NCBI GenBank assembly: GCA_020627645.1
Contig: JAHDGN010000031.1
Coordinates: forward strand, 1 to 16,244
Length of the DNA stretch: 16,244 nt
Source of the DNA: Akkermansiaceae bacterium
GTDB taxonomy: Bacteria > Verrucomicrobiota > Verrucomicrobiia > Verrucomicrobiales > Akkermansiaceae
Direction: 5' to 3'
Shown here in pieces: positions 6,167 through 14,129 of the stretch. The notes under the pieces were generated by a model, which was not told the DNA's origin, did not search any database, and saw only the letters and a program-made list of their open reading frames with translations. The position numbers were made by a program, and so were the translations under genes. Position 1 is the first letter of the stretch, and every line of letters starts with the position of its first letter.

Positions 6167-9100
6167 ATGAAAAAAAAGATATTTAGAACCGATTTAGTCG
6201 GCTTTGCGCTAGCTGGTATTTCCAGCTTCGTGAATGCAGGGACGATGTCAGTGAGTTCCGATCAGCCGCCTGTCAATGGGCCTGACATTGCTGTTTTTGG
6301 TGACCAGGTTAGTCTTGATAAGTGGTGGCCGGAGAACAGTGTTGGTGCGGGAAGTGCTAAAGGGCAGACTTTTATTACTGGGGAAACTGAAGTATTGTTG
6401 AAGGCGCTCACCTATCAGGTAGGAGATGCGCAACAGGCTGAGCCTACTAAGAATTACACGATCCGTGTAGGGACTGTTTCTGGGTCAACTTTTACGGAGA
6501 TTTACCGAGAAGATTTTACGCAAGATTTTTATTGGGGGCCTGGTCAATATATGACGTGGACTTTTGATAATCCGGTGACTCTTGCTCCTAATACGGAGTA
6601 TGGGTTGGATGTTGCGCTTAGATCTTCTACGTCAGGGTGGCGAAGTGGAATTCCATATCTTGCAGGCACAAATGATCTTTATTCAGGTGGCCGTTCTTAT
6701 TCTTCGGGGGGAAACTCAATGGGGGATGCGACACTCCGGCTAAGTAATGGAGTAGATCGAGTATTTCATTTGGATTTGGAGAATCCACTGGCGCCCAGTC
6801 CATTTTCCGGGGAGGTTGTGCCATCGGGAAACGTGACCTTGAGTTGGTCAAATTTCCCTCCTTCGACAGGCTCTGATGTGTGGGTTGATGTTTGGTTTGG
6901 GACGACTTCAGGCGCACTTACAAAAATTGTTGATGGGGCGCTGAATTTGACTTCTACCACGGTTAATGCGCCGACAGCTGGAGATTATTTCTGGCGTGTC
7001 GATTCGTATCTCGATGGCTCGCCTTCGGGCTCACCGGTTCAGAGCTCAGAGTTTTTATTTATCGTTGACGATACGGATGGGGACGGGTTTCCAGATGTCT
7101 ATGAGTTGCAATACACGAATCCGCCCTCGAATGTGGGACTCAACCCCAATGACGATCTTGAAAATGGAGGGGCTGGCGATGGATTAACTAATATTGAAGA
7201 GTATCAATTGGGCACCGAACCAGATAACCCTGATACGGATGGAGACGGTTTGGAAGATGGTGCCGAAGTCGCTGGAGCTGGAAGTCGTCCAGCAACCGAT
7301 CCAACGAAGGTGGATACCGATGGTGATTCGTTGAGTGATGCCGTTGAAACGAACACTGGAACTTGGGTAGGTCTGAATGATCGGGGAACAGATCCAACGA
7401 AATCTGATTCCGATGAAGATGGTCTCGACGATTCGATTGAAAACAATTCAGGAATCTTTATCAGCCTAACTAATTCCGGAACGAACCCTCTGGTGGCTGA
7501 TAGTGATGCTGATGGGGCCTCCGATTGGTATGAGGTTGCTGCCGCATTTACGGATCCTGTTTCGGCTTCAGAAAAGCCCAACATTCCGTATCCATTGCCG
7601 AACTACGATGGGAGCTCGGGAGTTACTGATAAACCTGTGAAAGTCTATATTCTATCGGGACAGTCGAACATGGTCGGATTTGGAAGGATTGCAGGTGATG
7701 ATGAGGGCACGTTGGAGTATTTAACTTCAACCCAAAACCGTTTCCCAAATTTGGTTGACAGTGCGGGTTCTTGGGTAAGTCGACAGGATGTTTATTATCG
7801 GGGAGTTATTTCCGCGGTTGGGAATGGCCCCCTGGAGCCTCGCTATGGAGCAAATGGGGCCTCATTTGGTCCGGAGCTTGGTTTTGGCCAGGTAATGGGA
7901 TGGCATCATGATGAGCCTGTCCTAATCATCAAAACATCGATTGGTAACCGCAGTCTTGGGTGGGATTGTTTACCACCAAATAGTGAAACGTTTGTTTTCA
8001 ATGGAACAAATTATCCAAGCTATGGAGGTTATGGAAACTGGGATGTCGGGGATCCGGAGCCGGCTCCGTTTGTGTGGTATGCAGGCAAGCAGTATGATGA
8101 TTACTTCCTCCATGAAGATGATATGGGTGTTGTGGATTGGCAGGCCGGACTCCTCTATCCACGAAATGGTCAAACTAGGAATGGAGGGAAGACCTATATT
8201 AGTTTATCGGAGCATACTTCAGCAGCGGATACGCAACCTGGGGTTGGGACGAATTGGGCTTCTGTGTGGCGAGAGCATACCATTTTCAACGTTGTTGATG
8301 TTTTAGACAATTTTGCGTCAGAATATCCTCAGTGGGCGGCTCAGGGTTTTGAGATCGCGGGTTTTGCATGGTGGCAGGGGCACAAAGATGGTGGAGAGCA
8401 GGGATCTGGAGCGGCAGGCATTGGGGCGCTTAAGTATCAGGAAAATTTGGAAAACTTGATCAAGGAATTGAGAAGCTACTATGAGGGTCGTTACCCCGGA
8501 CAAGTGGCAGCAAATGCTCCATTTGTGGTCGCCACGGTTGGATTCGGAGGGGGACAGTGGAGTGACGGAAGCAATGCTCAAACGATCTATGAAGCTCAAA
8601 TGGCAGTGGGGGATGGGTCTACCGTTCCTGCCTTTGCCGGGAATGTCGCCTCAGTTGACACCCGAAGGTACTGGCGCTCGCCTGGGCCAAGCACTCAGAG
8701 TTTTCACTATAACCATCATGCAGAGACTTACCTTTTGACGGGGGATGCCATCGGCAGAGCGATGGTCGAGTTGTCTGGTGGTGCCGTCGTTGGAGATGAT
8801 TACGAGGTGTGGTCGAATTCTTATTCTGGAGTCGATTTGGTTGATCCTTTGGCTGATCTTGATGGGGATGGGGTGACGAATCGGGAAGAATGGGTGTGGG
8901 GTTCAAATCCGACAGTCGCGTCTTCGGTAAGTCCGATTGGAGCCGTATTGGATCGTGACAGCGGTTCCTTTACCTATCAAAGGAGAAATTCAGCACTTAC
9001 TGGTTTGAATTTTTCGGTCTGGACTTCGACAGATTTGGAGGTGTGGACCGTTGATTCCGGAGCCACTCAATCGGCTGGCACAGCAGACGCCAATCAAGTG

Positions 9101-9175
9101 CAAGAGGTCTCGGTTCAATTATCAGCCAGCCTTTTAAGCAACCCGAATATTTATGTGAGAATCGAAGCTCAATAG
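6167..9175 (+). CDS. Secreted multidomain SASA (sialate O-acetylesterase, DUF303) family esterase with thrombospondin type 3 repeats
   Basis: A 1002-residue exported protein. The ATG at 6167 gives a clean signal peptide (MKKKIFRTDLVGFALAGISSFVNAG); an in-frame GTG at 6056 adds implausible residues. Residues 25-205 form a beta-rich domain with aromatic, Gly-rich loops, and 207-298 look fibronectin III-like. Residues 300-465 carry Asp-rich thrombospondin type 3 repeats ('DTDGDGLEDGAE', 'DSDEDGLDDSIE'), a probable Ca2+-binding linker. The SASA/SGNH hydrolase domain is about 485-865: 'LSGQSNMVGFGR' holds the nucleophile Ser500, 'AWWQGHKDG' is the mid-domain motif and 'FHYNHHAETYLLTGDAIGRAM' supplies the likely catalytic His847. 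A further Asp repeat lies near 897 and a beta-rich domain runs to the end, with no PEP-CTERM signal. It probably removes acetyl groups from environmental polysaccharides or sialic acids; the substrate is unknown. It is a monocistronic unit ending at a strong terminator. Confidence 0.88.
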   Translation: MKKKIFRTDLVGFALAGISSFVNAGTMSVSSDQPPVNGPDIAVFGDQVSLDKWWPENSVGAGSAKGQTFITGETEVLLKALTYQVGDAQQAEPTKNYTIRVGTVSGSTFTEIYREDFTQDFYWGPGQYMTWTFDNPVTLAPNTEYGLDVALRSSTSGWRSGIPYLAGTNDLYSGGRSYSSGGNSMGDATLRLSNGVDRVFHLDLENPLAPSPFSGEVVPSGNVTLSWSNFPPSTGSDVWVDVWFGTTSGALTKIVDGALNLTSTTVNAPTAGDYFWRVDSYLDGSPSGSPVQSSEFLFIVDDTDGDGFPDVYELQYTNPPSNVGLNPNDDLENGGAGDGLTNIEEYQLGTEPDNPDTDGDGLEDGAEVAGAGSRPATDPTKVDTDGDSLSDAVETNTGTWVGLNDRGTDPTKSDSDEDGLDDSIENNSGIFISLTNSGTNPLVADSDADGASDWYEVAAAFTDPVSASEKPNIPYPLPNYDGSSGVTDKPVKVYILSGQSNMVGFGRIAGDDEGTLEYLTSTQNRFPNLVDSAGSWVSRQDVYYRGVISAVGNGPLEPRYGANGASFGPELGFGQVMGWHHDEPVLIIKTSIGNRSLGWDCLPPNSETFVFNGTNYPSYGGYGNWDVGDPEPAPFVWYAGKQYDDYFLHEDDMGVVDWQAGLLYPRNGQTRNGGKTYISLSEHTSAADTQPGVGTNWASVWREHTIFNVVDVLDNFASEYPQWAAQGFEIAGFAWWQGHKDGGEQGSGAAGIGALKYQENLENLIKELRSYYEGRYPGQVAANAPFVVATVGFGGGQWSDGSNAQTIYEAQMAVGDGSTVPAFAGNVASVDTRRYWRSPGPSTQSFHYNHHAETYLLTGDAIGRAMVELSGGAVVGDDYEVWSNSYSGVDLVDPLADLDGDGVTNREEWVWGSNPTVASSVSPIGAVLDRDSGSFTYQRRNSALTGLNFSVWTSTDLEVWTVDSGATQSAGTADANQVQEVSVQLSASLLSNPNIYVRIEAQ

Positions 9176-9199
9176 AGCGGAACTTTCGAACTCGATGAG

Positions 9200-9231
9200 A
9201 ATTGGTCCTAACCTCCTGGGTAGGACCAATT
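9200..9231. terminator. Strong hairpin terminator between convergent genes
   Basis: A perfect 11-bp stem (AATTGGTCCTA 9200-9210 with TAGGACCAATT 9221-9231) and a 10-base loop are followed by TCTTTAG on the plus strand. It sits between the esterase stop (9175) and the mlaE stop (9235) and could serve both directions. The T-run favours the plus strand. Confidence 0.8.
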
Positions 9232-9234
9232 TCT

Positions 9235-10026
9235 TTAGCTAGAAAAGACCTGTGCGGGAAAGATTATTTGCATGAGGAGGGTTAGGAAAAAATTCACTAC
9301 CAATATCGCAAGTGCCGAGAAGACCATGGCTTCGGTAGTGCCTCGACCGACTCCAACGGCACCGTTTGATGCTTTTAAGCCTCGATCGCAGGAAATGATG
9401 ACAATGAGCATCCCAAAAGCCAGCCCCTTGATCATCGCAATCGAGATGTCCGATAGGTCGAGATAAAGGGCAACATTGTAGTTCCAGTATGCAGACTCCA
9501 CTTGAAAAATACCGACTCCAACGATATAGGATGCTATGATTCCAAGGGCGGCTGATTGAGCAATAAGAAGGGGGATTGAAACGATCATGGCGATCATACG
9601 GGGAGTCACCAAAAAGTCGACTGGATGAACCGCCATCGAGCGAAGTGCATCGATTTGTTCGGTGACTTTCATGGTGCCAATTTCGGCAGCCATTGCTGAG
9701 CCGACACGTCCGGCTAGCATGAGGCCGGTAATTGTGGGTCCTAGTTCTCTAAGCATAGCTACACCAACGAGGCTTCCGCCCATCGTTTCGAGCCGAAAGA
9801 GTTTGAATTGGAATAGAGTTTGGGCTGCGAGAACCGCACCAGTAAAAGCTCCAGTGACACAAACAACGACTTGGGATCGGGCTCCAATTTCGGCAATTTG
9901 TTTCCAGACTTGGCGCCATCTTGGCTGACTGGAGCGGATGGAGATACAGATTTCGGCAACTAGCATTGCGAGATCGCCCAAATAATTGAAAAACGAGAGG
10001 GTGGCCTTGCCGAGAAAGTTAAACAT
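9235..10026 (-). CDS. mlaE: MlaE-family ABC transporter permease
   Basis: Inner-membrane permease of the MlaE/Ttg2B family, which moves phospholipids between inner and outer membranes with the ATPase MlaF and the MCE-domain protein MlaD. The protein is 263 residues from the ATG at 10026, a usual length; the frame extends upstream to a TTG that would add an unlikely leader. An N-terminal amphipathic region (FNFLGKATLSFFNYLGDLAMLV) precedes about five hydrophobic segments. The family signature 'LREL GPTITGLMLAGRVGSAMAAEIGTM' (written with a break) and 'VTEQIDALRSMAVHPVDFLVTPR' are both clear. No MlaF or MlaD gene is in the window on either side, although they could lie elsewhere. Its promoter may be its own or read-through from the upstream structured RNA, whose hairpin ends 74 bases away. 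Confidence 0.93.
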   Translation of the reverse strand: MFNFLGKATLSFFNYLGDLAMLVAEICISIRSSQPRWRQVWKQIAEIGARSQVVVCVTGAFTGAVLAAQTLFQFKLFRLETMGGSLVGVAMLRELGPTITGLMLAGRVGSAMAAEIGTMKVTEQIDALRSMAVHPVDFLVTPRMIAMIVSIPLLIAQSAALGIIASYIVGVGIFQVESAYWNYNVALYLDLSDISIAMIKGLAFGMLIVIISCDRGLKASNGAVGVGRGTTEAMVFSALAILVVNFFLTLLMQIIFPAQVFSS

Positions 10027-10099
10027 CCCTGTGAATTGTGGTTTGGAGATTGGGACTTTGCAAATATGAAACGGGTTCAGAATGGTGAGAGGCAAAGGT

Positions 10100-10130
10100 G
10101 AGGGCCCGCTGAAAAAGTCAGCGAGCCCTC
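10100..10130 (-). terminator. 13-bp hairpin following the structured RNA
   Basis: Read on the minus strand, GAGGGCTCGCTGA (10130-10118) pairs with TCAGCGGGCCCTC (10112-10100) around a CTTTT loop. The single non-Watson-Crick position is a U.G wobble in minus-strand RNA but a C.A mismatch in plus-strand RNA, so the hairpin is selected on the minus strand. No strong U-run follows (ACCTTTGCC), so it may be a processing or pausing element rather than an efficient terminator. Confidence 0.55.
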
Positions 10131-10133
10131 AAT

Positions 10134-10306
10134 GATCTGCCCCACCGTCCGTGGCGCATGAGCCGCTCTCCCGAAGCCCAATAGGTTGGGGGTTTCCTTC
10201 AAGAATCTGTCTTCCAGTGAAGGCATGACATTTTCTTTCCGGGGCCACCCCCAGTTTTTTAAATATCGGGTCGGCCAATCAACCACTTCTGGCGCATGAG
10301 ACAGAC
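10134..10306 (-). ncRNA. Candidate structured RNA, 6S (SsrS)-like
   Basis: The 422-base gap between mlaE and pilB has no credible protein gene but can fold into a rod on the minus strand. The closing stem is nine pairs: GUCUGUCUC (10306-10298) with GGGGCAGAU (10143-10135). A central bubble has strands 10297-10277 and 10161-10144, each able to form a small hairpin (CCA/UGG; CCAC/GUGG). An apical arm stacks GCCG/CGGC (10275-10272 with 10165-10162), CCCGA/UCGGG (10270-10266 with 10174-10170), UGGGGGU/ACCCCCA (10253-10247 with 10193-10187) and CCUUC/GAAGG (10223-10219 with 10200-10196). Length (173 nt) and closing stem-bubble-apical arm match 6S RNA, which binds sigma70 RNA polymerase by mimicking an open promoter. 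Motifs of tmRNA, RNase P RNA and SRP RNA are absent. Identity as 6S is inference without a database search. Confidence 0.5.
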
Positions 10307-10311
10307 GTTTG

Positions 10312-10340
10312 AGTGTATGTCTGACTTTGATTTCCTGCAA
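10312..10340 (-). promoter_or_regulatory. Candidate promoter of the structured RNA
   Basis: On the minus strand, TTGCAG (10340-10335), a 17-base spacer and TACACT (10317-10312) form a sigma70-like promoter. The expected start lies at about 10305-10306, which is the first base of the predicted closing stem. This agreement between two independent signals is the main support; the -35 box itself is only a half match. Confidence 0.4.
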
Positions 10341-10448
10341 CGAGAAATCGTCGGTTTCTAGTTTTGGAAGAAAAGGGTGGAAATCTTTTTAAATTCAACA
10401 GACAGATCTTCCAGGTAGATTCGTTTTCCTGATACTGAGCTTTTTAAG

Positions 10449-12161
10449 ATGACCGACTTATTGATTAAACCTGCCCGAGAGACTGGATGTGATGATTTGG
10501 AAGCCTTGTCGGAGGCGATCAGCGTGGCTGCTCAGCGTCAGAGTTCAGCTGTCGATGATATTTTGGATAGTGGTTTGGTTGATGAGGAGCCCTACATGGA
10601 GAAGCTATCGGCTGATCTACGAGTTCAGTGGTTGGCGGAGATTCCAGATTTTGAAAGCCCGTTACCTTTACGCGATGCTTGCGGGCCTCAGATTGCTCTA
10701 AAACACCGGGTTTTGCCTATTGAGATTGAAGGGGAGGGTGAAAACACCCGGCTTCATATGGTGACTTATGACCCCCTCAACTTAACGGCGAGACAAGCTG
10801 CAACACAGTCTGTGGAGATGCCTATCGTTTGGCACATGGCTTCCAGAAGGCGGGTGCATGATTCTCTCCGGAAGCTCTACGGGGTTGGAGCGGATACTTT
10901 CGAGCAGTTGCTGGAAGGTCGAGATTTGGATTTTGAAAATCTGGAATCAAAGGATGAGGCAAGTGTCATTGATGAGGTTGATGATGAGGAGGCCAGCGTT
11001 GTTAAGTTTGTGAATCAGATCATTCGTGAGGCATTAGATCAAAAGGCAACAGACATTCACGTTGAGCCTCTCGCTGATAATTTGCGGATCCGGTACCGAC
11101 TCGATGGTCGCTTGGTAGATATTGCGGTTCCTGACCAAATTAAGGCGTTACAGTCTTCGGTGATTGCTCGTTTAAAGATCATGTCCAAGTTGGATATTGC
11201 GGAGAAGCGGTTACCACAAGATGGTCGAATTAATCTGCAGTTTGAGGGGGCTTCGATTGATGTTCGTGTGGCCACGGTCCCAACAGTGGAGGGCGAGTCA
11301 GTGAGTTTGCGATTGTTGAATCAGGAGAAGTTCAATGTGGCCAGATTGGGGATGGAGGATTTTGTCCTGGATAAGATCAAGAGTATCTTAAGCTTACCGA
11401 ATGGAATTATTTTGATTACTGGGCCTACGGGTTCCGGTAAATCGACGAGTTTATATTCGTTCTTAAGTGAGTTGAATACGCCAGATACTCGTATTGTTAC
11501 GATTGAGGACCCTGTGGAGAATAAGCTGGAAGGGGTGATGCAGATTGCAGTGAAGAGCGAGATTGGGTTGACCTTTGCGAGTGGGCTGCGCTCTATTCTT
11601 CGAGCCGACCCAAATATTGTGATGTTGGGGGAGATTCGCGATTTAGAGACCGCCGAGATTGCTATTCGTGCTTCATTGACAGGACACTTGGTATTTTCGA
11701 CGCTTCATACTAATGATGCATTGGGGGGGATCAGTCGATTAGTAGATATGGGAGTGGAGCCATTTTTGGTGGCTGCCTCGGTAAGGGCCTTCTTGGCTCA
11801 GCGATTGGTAAGGAAGTTATGTGAGCATTGTAAAGTTCCGGTTGAGGTGACTCCTGGGCAGCGTGCTCGGTTAGAGATTCCTGATAATATCGTTGGGCAG
11901 GCATACGAAGCGGGGAGTTGTGACAAGTGCAGAGGAACGGGGTTTTCAGGTCGTCTCGCGATCTACGAAGTGGTCCTCATTGGAACCCAGATGGAAGATA
12001 TGGTGGCAAAGAATGAGGCAGCCCCAATTTTGCGAGAGCAAGCTATCAGGGATGGGTATGTACCAATGAGGGAGTATGGTTGGCATAAGGTGATGAAAGG
12101 GGATACCACGATCGAGGAGGTTGTTTCAGTCACCGCGACTGATCTGGGAGCTGGACATTAA
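10449..12161 (+). CDS. pilB: Type IV pilus assembly / type II secretion ATPase (PilB/GspE family)
   Basis: Hexameric cytoplasmic ATPase that drives polymerisation of pilins or pseudopilins. It has 570 residues. An N-terminal MshEN/GspE-N-like domain covers about 30-155, followed by an acidic linker ('DEVDDEEASVVKFVNQIIREAL'). The N2 and motor domains carry Walker A 'GPTGSGKST' (325-333), the Asp box 'TIEDPVE', Walker B-region 'DPNIVMLGEIRD' and the His box 'GHLVFSTLHTND'. Four cysteines (C458, C461, C491, C494) form the tetracysteine zinc motif of assembly ATPases rather than the retraction ATPase PilT. No strong ribosome site precedes the ATG; upstream a poor promoter-like TTGGAA (10364) lies before an AT-rich stretch at 10387-10395. 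It heads an operon with pilC 19 bases downstream. PilB versus GspE cannot be settled from this window. Confidence 0.94.
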   Translation: MTDLLIKPARETGCDDLEALSEAISVAAQRQSSAVDDILDSGLVDEEPYMEKLSADLRVQWLAEIPDFESPLPLRDACGPQIALKHRVLPIEIEGEGENTRLHMVTYDPLNLTARQAATQSVEMPIVWHMASRRRVHDSLRKLYGVGADTFEQLLEGRDLDFENLESKDEASVIDEVDDEEASVVKFVNQIIREALDQKATDIHVEPLADNLRIRYRLDGRLVDIAVPDQIKALQSSVIARLKIMSKLDIAEKRLPQDGRINLQFEGASIDVRVATVPTVEGESVSLRLLNQEKFNVARLGMEDFVLDKIKSILSLPNGIILITGPTGSGKSTSLYSFLSELNTPDTRIVTIEDPVENKLEGVMQIAVKSEIGLTFASGLRSILRADPNIVMLGEIRDLETAEIAIRASLTGHLVFSTLHTNDALGGISRLVDMGVEPFLVAASVRAFLAQRLVRKLCEHCKVPVEVTPGQRARLEIPDNIVGQAYEAGSCDKCRGTGFSGRLAIYEVVLIGTQMEDMVAKNEAAPILREQAIRDGYVPMREYGWHKVMKGDTTIEEVVSVTATDLGAGH

Positions 12162-12180
12162 GAATTTTCAAAGCAAGCAA

Positions 12181-13461
12181 GTGGCAAGTTTTACATATAA
12201 AGCACTCGGTAAAGGGGGAGTTGTAACGGGAACGTTAGATGCTTCCGACCGGGGAGAGGCGCTGAAGCAGCTCGATCGTAAGGGGCTACAGCCTGTTTCG
12301 ATCAGCATGGGAGCAGATGCCGGCAAAAGCGCGGCAAAGTCGCCACCGGTCAAAGCGAAAAAGCCAGCTTCGGCTCAGACGAAAGAGGGGGTAAAGGAAA
12401 ATTCTAGTGGCCAGATCAAATTGAAGAGGGCTGAAGTGGTCTTGTTCACGGAAGAATTATCCGATATGTTAGCGGCTGGATTACAGTTGGAGCCAGCTCT
12501 ACGTGCGATGGAGAATCGCGAGGAATTGGGAAGTTTGAAGGAAGTCTCGACACGGTTGCGTCAGCTGGTGAGGGATGGAAATAGTTTTTCGTCTTCTTTG
12601 AGAAAGGTGAGTCCAAGCTTTGGGCCTTTGTATTGCAACTTAGCTGCGGCTGGTGAAGCAAGTGGCGCGCTAGATACGATCTTGAATCGTCAGGCTCATT
12701 ACTTAAAGACGCTTCAGGAGTTGCAAAGTAAGGTGATTCTCTCCCTGATTTACCCTGCCTTCTTGATTTTGGCTGGTATCGGAGTGGTGATTGTTTTTGT
12801 CACGAAGCTGATTCCCCAATTGACTGAGCTTTTGGAGAGCAATTCGGGTGGGGAGATTCCAATGGGCGTAAGGATGTTGATGGGAACTTCGGATTTTTTC
12901 CAAAAATGGTGGGTCGTGATCTTGTTGGTTTTGGCGGCTTTGTTGATTCTTTTCAAGGCGTGGAAGGATAATGAAGCCAATCGACCTGCTTGGGATCGAT
13001 TTAAGGTTAAGGCTCCGTTATTTGGAAAGGTTGTGGAGCATCGATTCTATGTTCAGTTTCTAGAAACAATGGCCAACTTGGTCGGAAATGGATTACCCTT
13101 GCTGAGGGCTCTTGAGTTGACGAAAGATGCCACACCGAATCTCTACTTAAAGGGACACTTAGAGAGGATGTTGGAGTGGGTGGGGGATGGGCGATCACTT
13201 TCAGCCTCTTTGAGCCGCACTGGTGCGTTTTCTCCCCTCCTGATCGATATGGTGTCGGTCGGAGAACAGACCGGGAAGATCGATCAATCGCTCAGGAAAG
13301 CAGCTGAACGCTTCGATAAGGAATTGGCAAACTCGTTGCAGAGGATTATGGCTCTCATCATGCCCTGTGTGTTGCTTGTGATGGCTGTTTTGATTGGAAC
13401 GATGGCGTGGCTGATGATTACAGCTATCTTCAAGACTATTCAGAGTATTGGGGCGCAATGA
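12181..13461 (+). CDS. pilC: Type IV pilus / type II secretion inner-membrane platform protein (PilC/GspF family)
   Basis: Polytopic inner-membrane protein that couples the assembly ATPase to pilin extraction. The GTG at 12181 gives 'MASFTYKALGKGGVVTGTLDASDRGEAL', the standard PilC/GspF N-terminus. The frame is open further upstream, inside pilB, but that part does not fit the family. A Lys/Ala-rich linker (about 45-78) precedes two T2SSF domains. The first is near 80-200 ('FTEELSDMLAAGLQLEPALRAM' style), the second near 285-405 ('FLETMANLVGNGLPLLRALELT', then 'LIDMVSVGEQTGKIDQSL'). Hydrophobic segments lie near 185-212 and 242-260, with a third at the C-terminus (MALIMPCVLLVMAVLIGTMA). Length 426 is normal. 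Its stop overlaps the next gene's start as ATGA, implying coupled translation. Confidence 0.94.
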   Translation: MASFTYKALGKGGVVTGTLDASDRGEALKQLDRKGLQPVSISMGADAGKSAAKSPPVKAKKPASAQTKEGVKENSSGQIKLKRAEVVLFTEELSDMLAAGLQLEPALRAMENREELGSLKEVSTRLRQLVRDGNSFSSSLRKVSPSFGPLYCNLAAAGEASGALDTILNRQAHYLKTLQELQSKVILSLIYPAFLILAGIGVVIVFVTKLIPQLTELLESNSGGEIPMGVRMLMGTSDFFQKWWVVILLVLAALLILFKAWKDNEANRPAWDRFKVKAPLFGKVVEHRFYVQFLETMANLVGNGLPLLRALELTKDATPNLYLKGHLERMLEWVGDGRSLSASLSRTGAFSPLLIDMVSVGEQTGKIDQSLRKAAERFDKELANSLQRIMALIMPCVLLVMAVLIGTMAWLMITAIFKTIQSIGAQ

Positions 13462-14129
13462 TTGAGGCTGAAAATATCCATCGTTCCTATGCTTTGGGCG
13501 GTAAAGAAGTTCGGGTTCTGAAAGGGGTGTCCCTCAAGATCGATGCGGGCGAGATGGTTTTTCTGTGTGGTCCGAGCGGTGCAGGAAAGACCACGTTGAT
13601 GTATACTCTGGCGGGGTTAGAAAGTCCCAATGAGGGCAGAGTCTCTATCGACGGAGATGATTTTTATTCCTTATCCCCTGGCGCTCAGGCCCGTGTCCGA
13701 AATTCGAAAATTGGCTATATTTTTCAAAACTATTTTTTGCTCCCTGAGCTGACTGCTTTGGAAAATGTTTTGGTGCCTGGACTTATTGGGGGAAAGAAAA
13801 AGAGGGAGTTTGCGAGAGAGTGTTTGGATCGAGTAGGGCTGGGGGAGCGATTAGATCACTTACCTGCCGAGCTTTCGGGGGGGGAGAAGCAACGGGTGGC
13901 TATTGCGCGTGCACTTGTCAATTTGCCTTCGGTTATTTTCGCGGATGAGCCAACTGGGAATTTGGATTCGAAAAATGGAACGGAGGTGATGAATTTGCTC
14001 ACACAGGTGGTGAGGGAAAAAGGGGCAACATTGGTTGTTGTTACTCATGATCAAAAGCTTTCTAGTCTCGGTGATCGGGTGCTGACAATTCGAGATGGGA
14101 AGATTTCGGCTGATTTGGATTCCAATTGA
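13458..14129 (+). CDS. ABC transporter ATP-binding protein, LolD/MacB-like family
   Basis: A 223-residue ABC ATPase of the LolD/MacB/FtsE group, which powers envelope permeases such as the LolCE lipoprotein extractor. All motifs are intact: Walker A 'GPSGAGKTT' (38-46, Lys44), Q-loop in 'GYIFQNYFLLPELTALENV', signature 'LSGGEKQ' (139-145), Walker B 'VIFADEPTGNLD' (Asp163, Glu164) and H-loop His197. 'GYIFQNYFLLPELTALENV' with 'DEPTGNLDS' is typical of LolD. The ATG at 13458 overlaps the pilC stop by four bases; a longer in-frame start inside pilC is not needed. No LolC/LolE- or FtsX-type permease is in the window, so its partner must be elsewhere. The position in a pilus operon is unusual. Confidence 0.9.
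   Translation: MIEAENIHRSYALGGKEVRVLKGVSLKIDAGEMVFLCGPSGAGKTTLMYTLAGLESPNEGRVSIDGDDFYSLSPGAQARVRNSKIGYIFQNYFLLPELTALENVLVPGLIGGKKKREFARECLDRVGLGERLDHLPAELSGGEKQRVAIARALVNLPSVIFADEPTGNLDSKNGTEVMNLLTQVVREKGATLVVVTHDQKLSSLGDRVLTIRDGKISADLDSN

Noticed and set aside
7204..7584. Minus-strand Ser-rich frame inside the esterase gene
   Set aside because: It is the complement of Asp-rich thrombospondin repeats (GAT/GAC codons read backward), not a gene.
10134..10306. tmRNA, RNase P RNA, SRP RNA or cobalamin riboswitch at this position
   Set aside because: The T-arm GUUCGAxUC and tag sequence of tmRNA, the GAGGAAAGUCCGG and ACAGAA motifs of RNase P, the GGAAGxAGCC apex of SRP RNA and a full B12-box were looked for and not found.
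10077..10340. Minus-strand frame of 87 codons across the mlaE-pilB gap
   Set aside because: The translation has no recognisable domain, and the same bases form a long paired rod with promoter and hairpin. A structured RNA explains them better.
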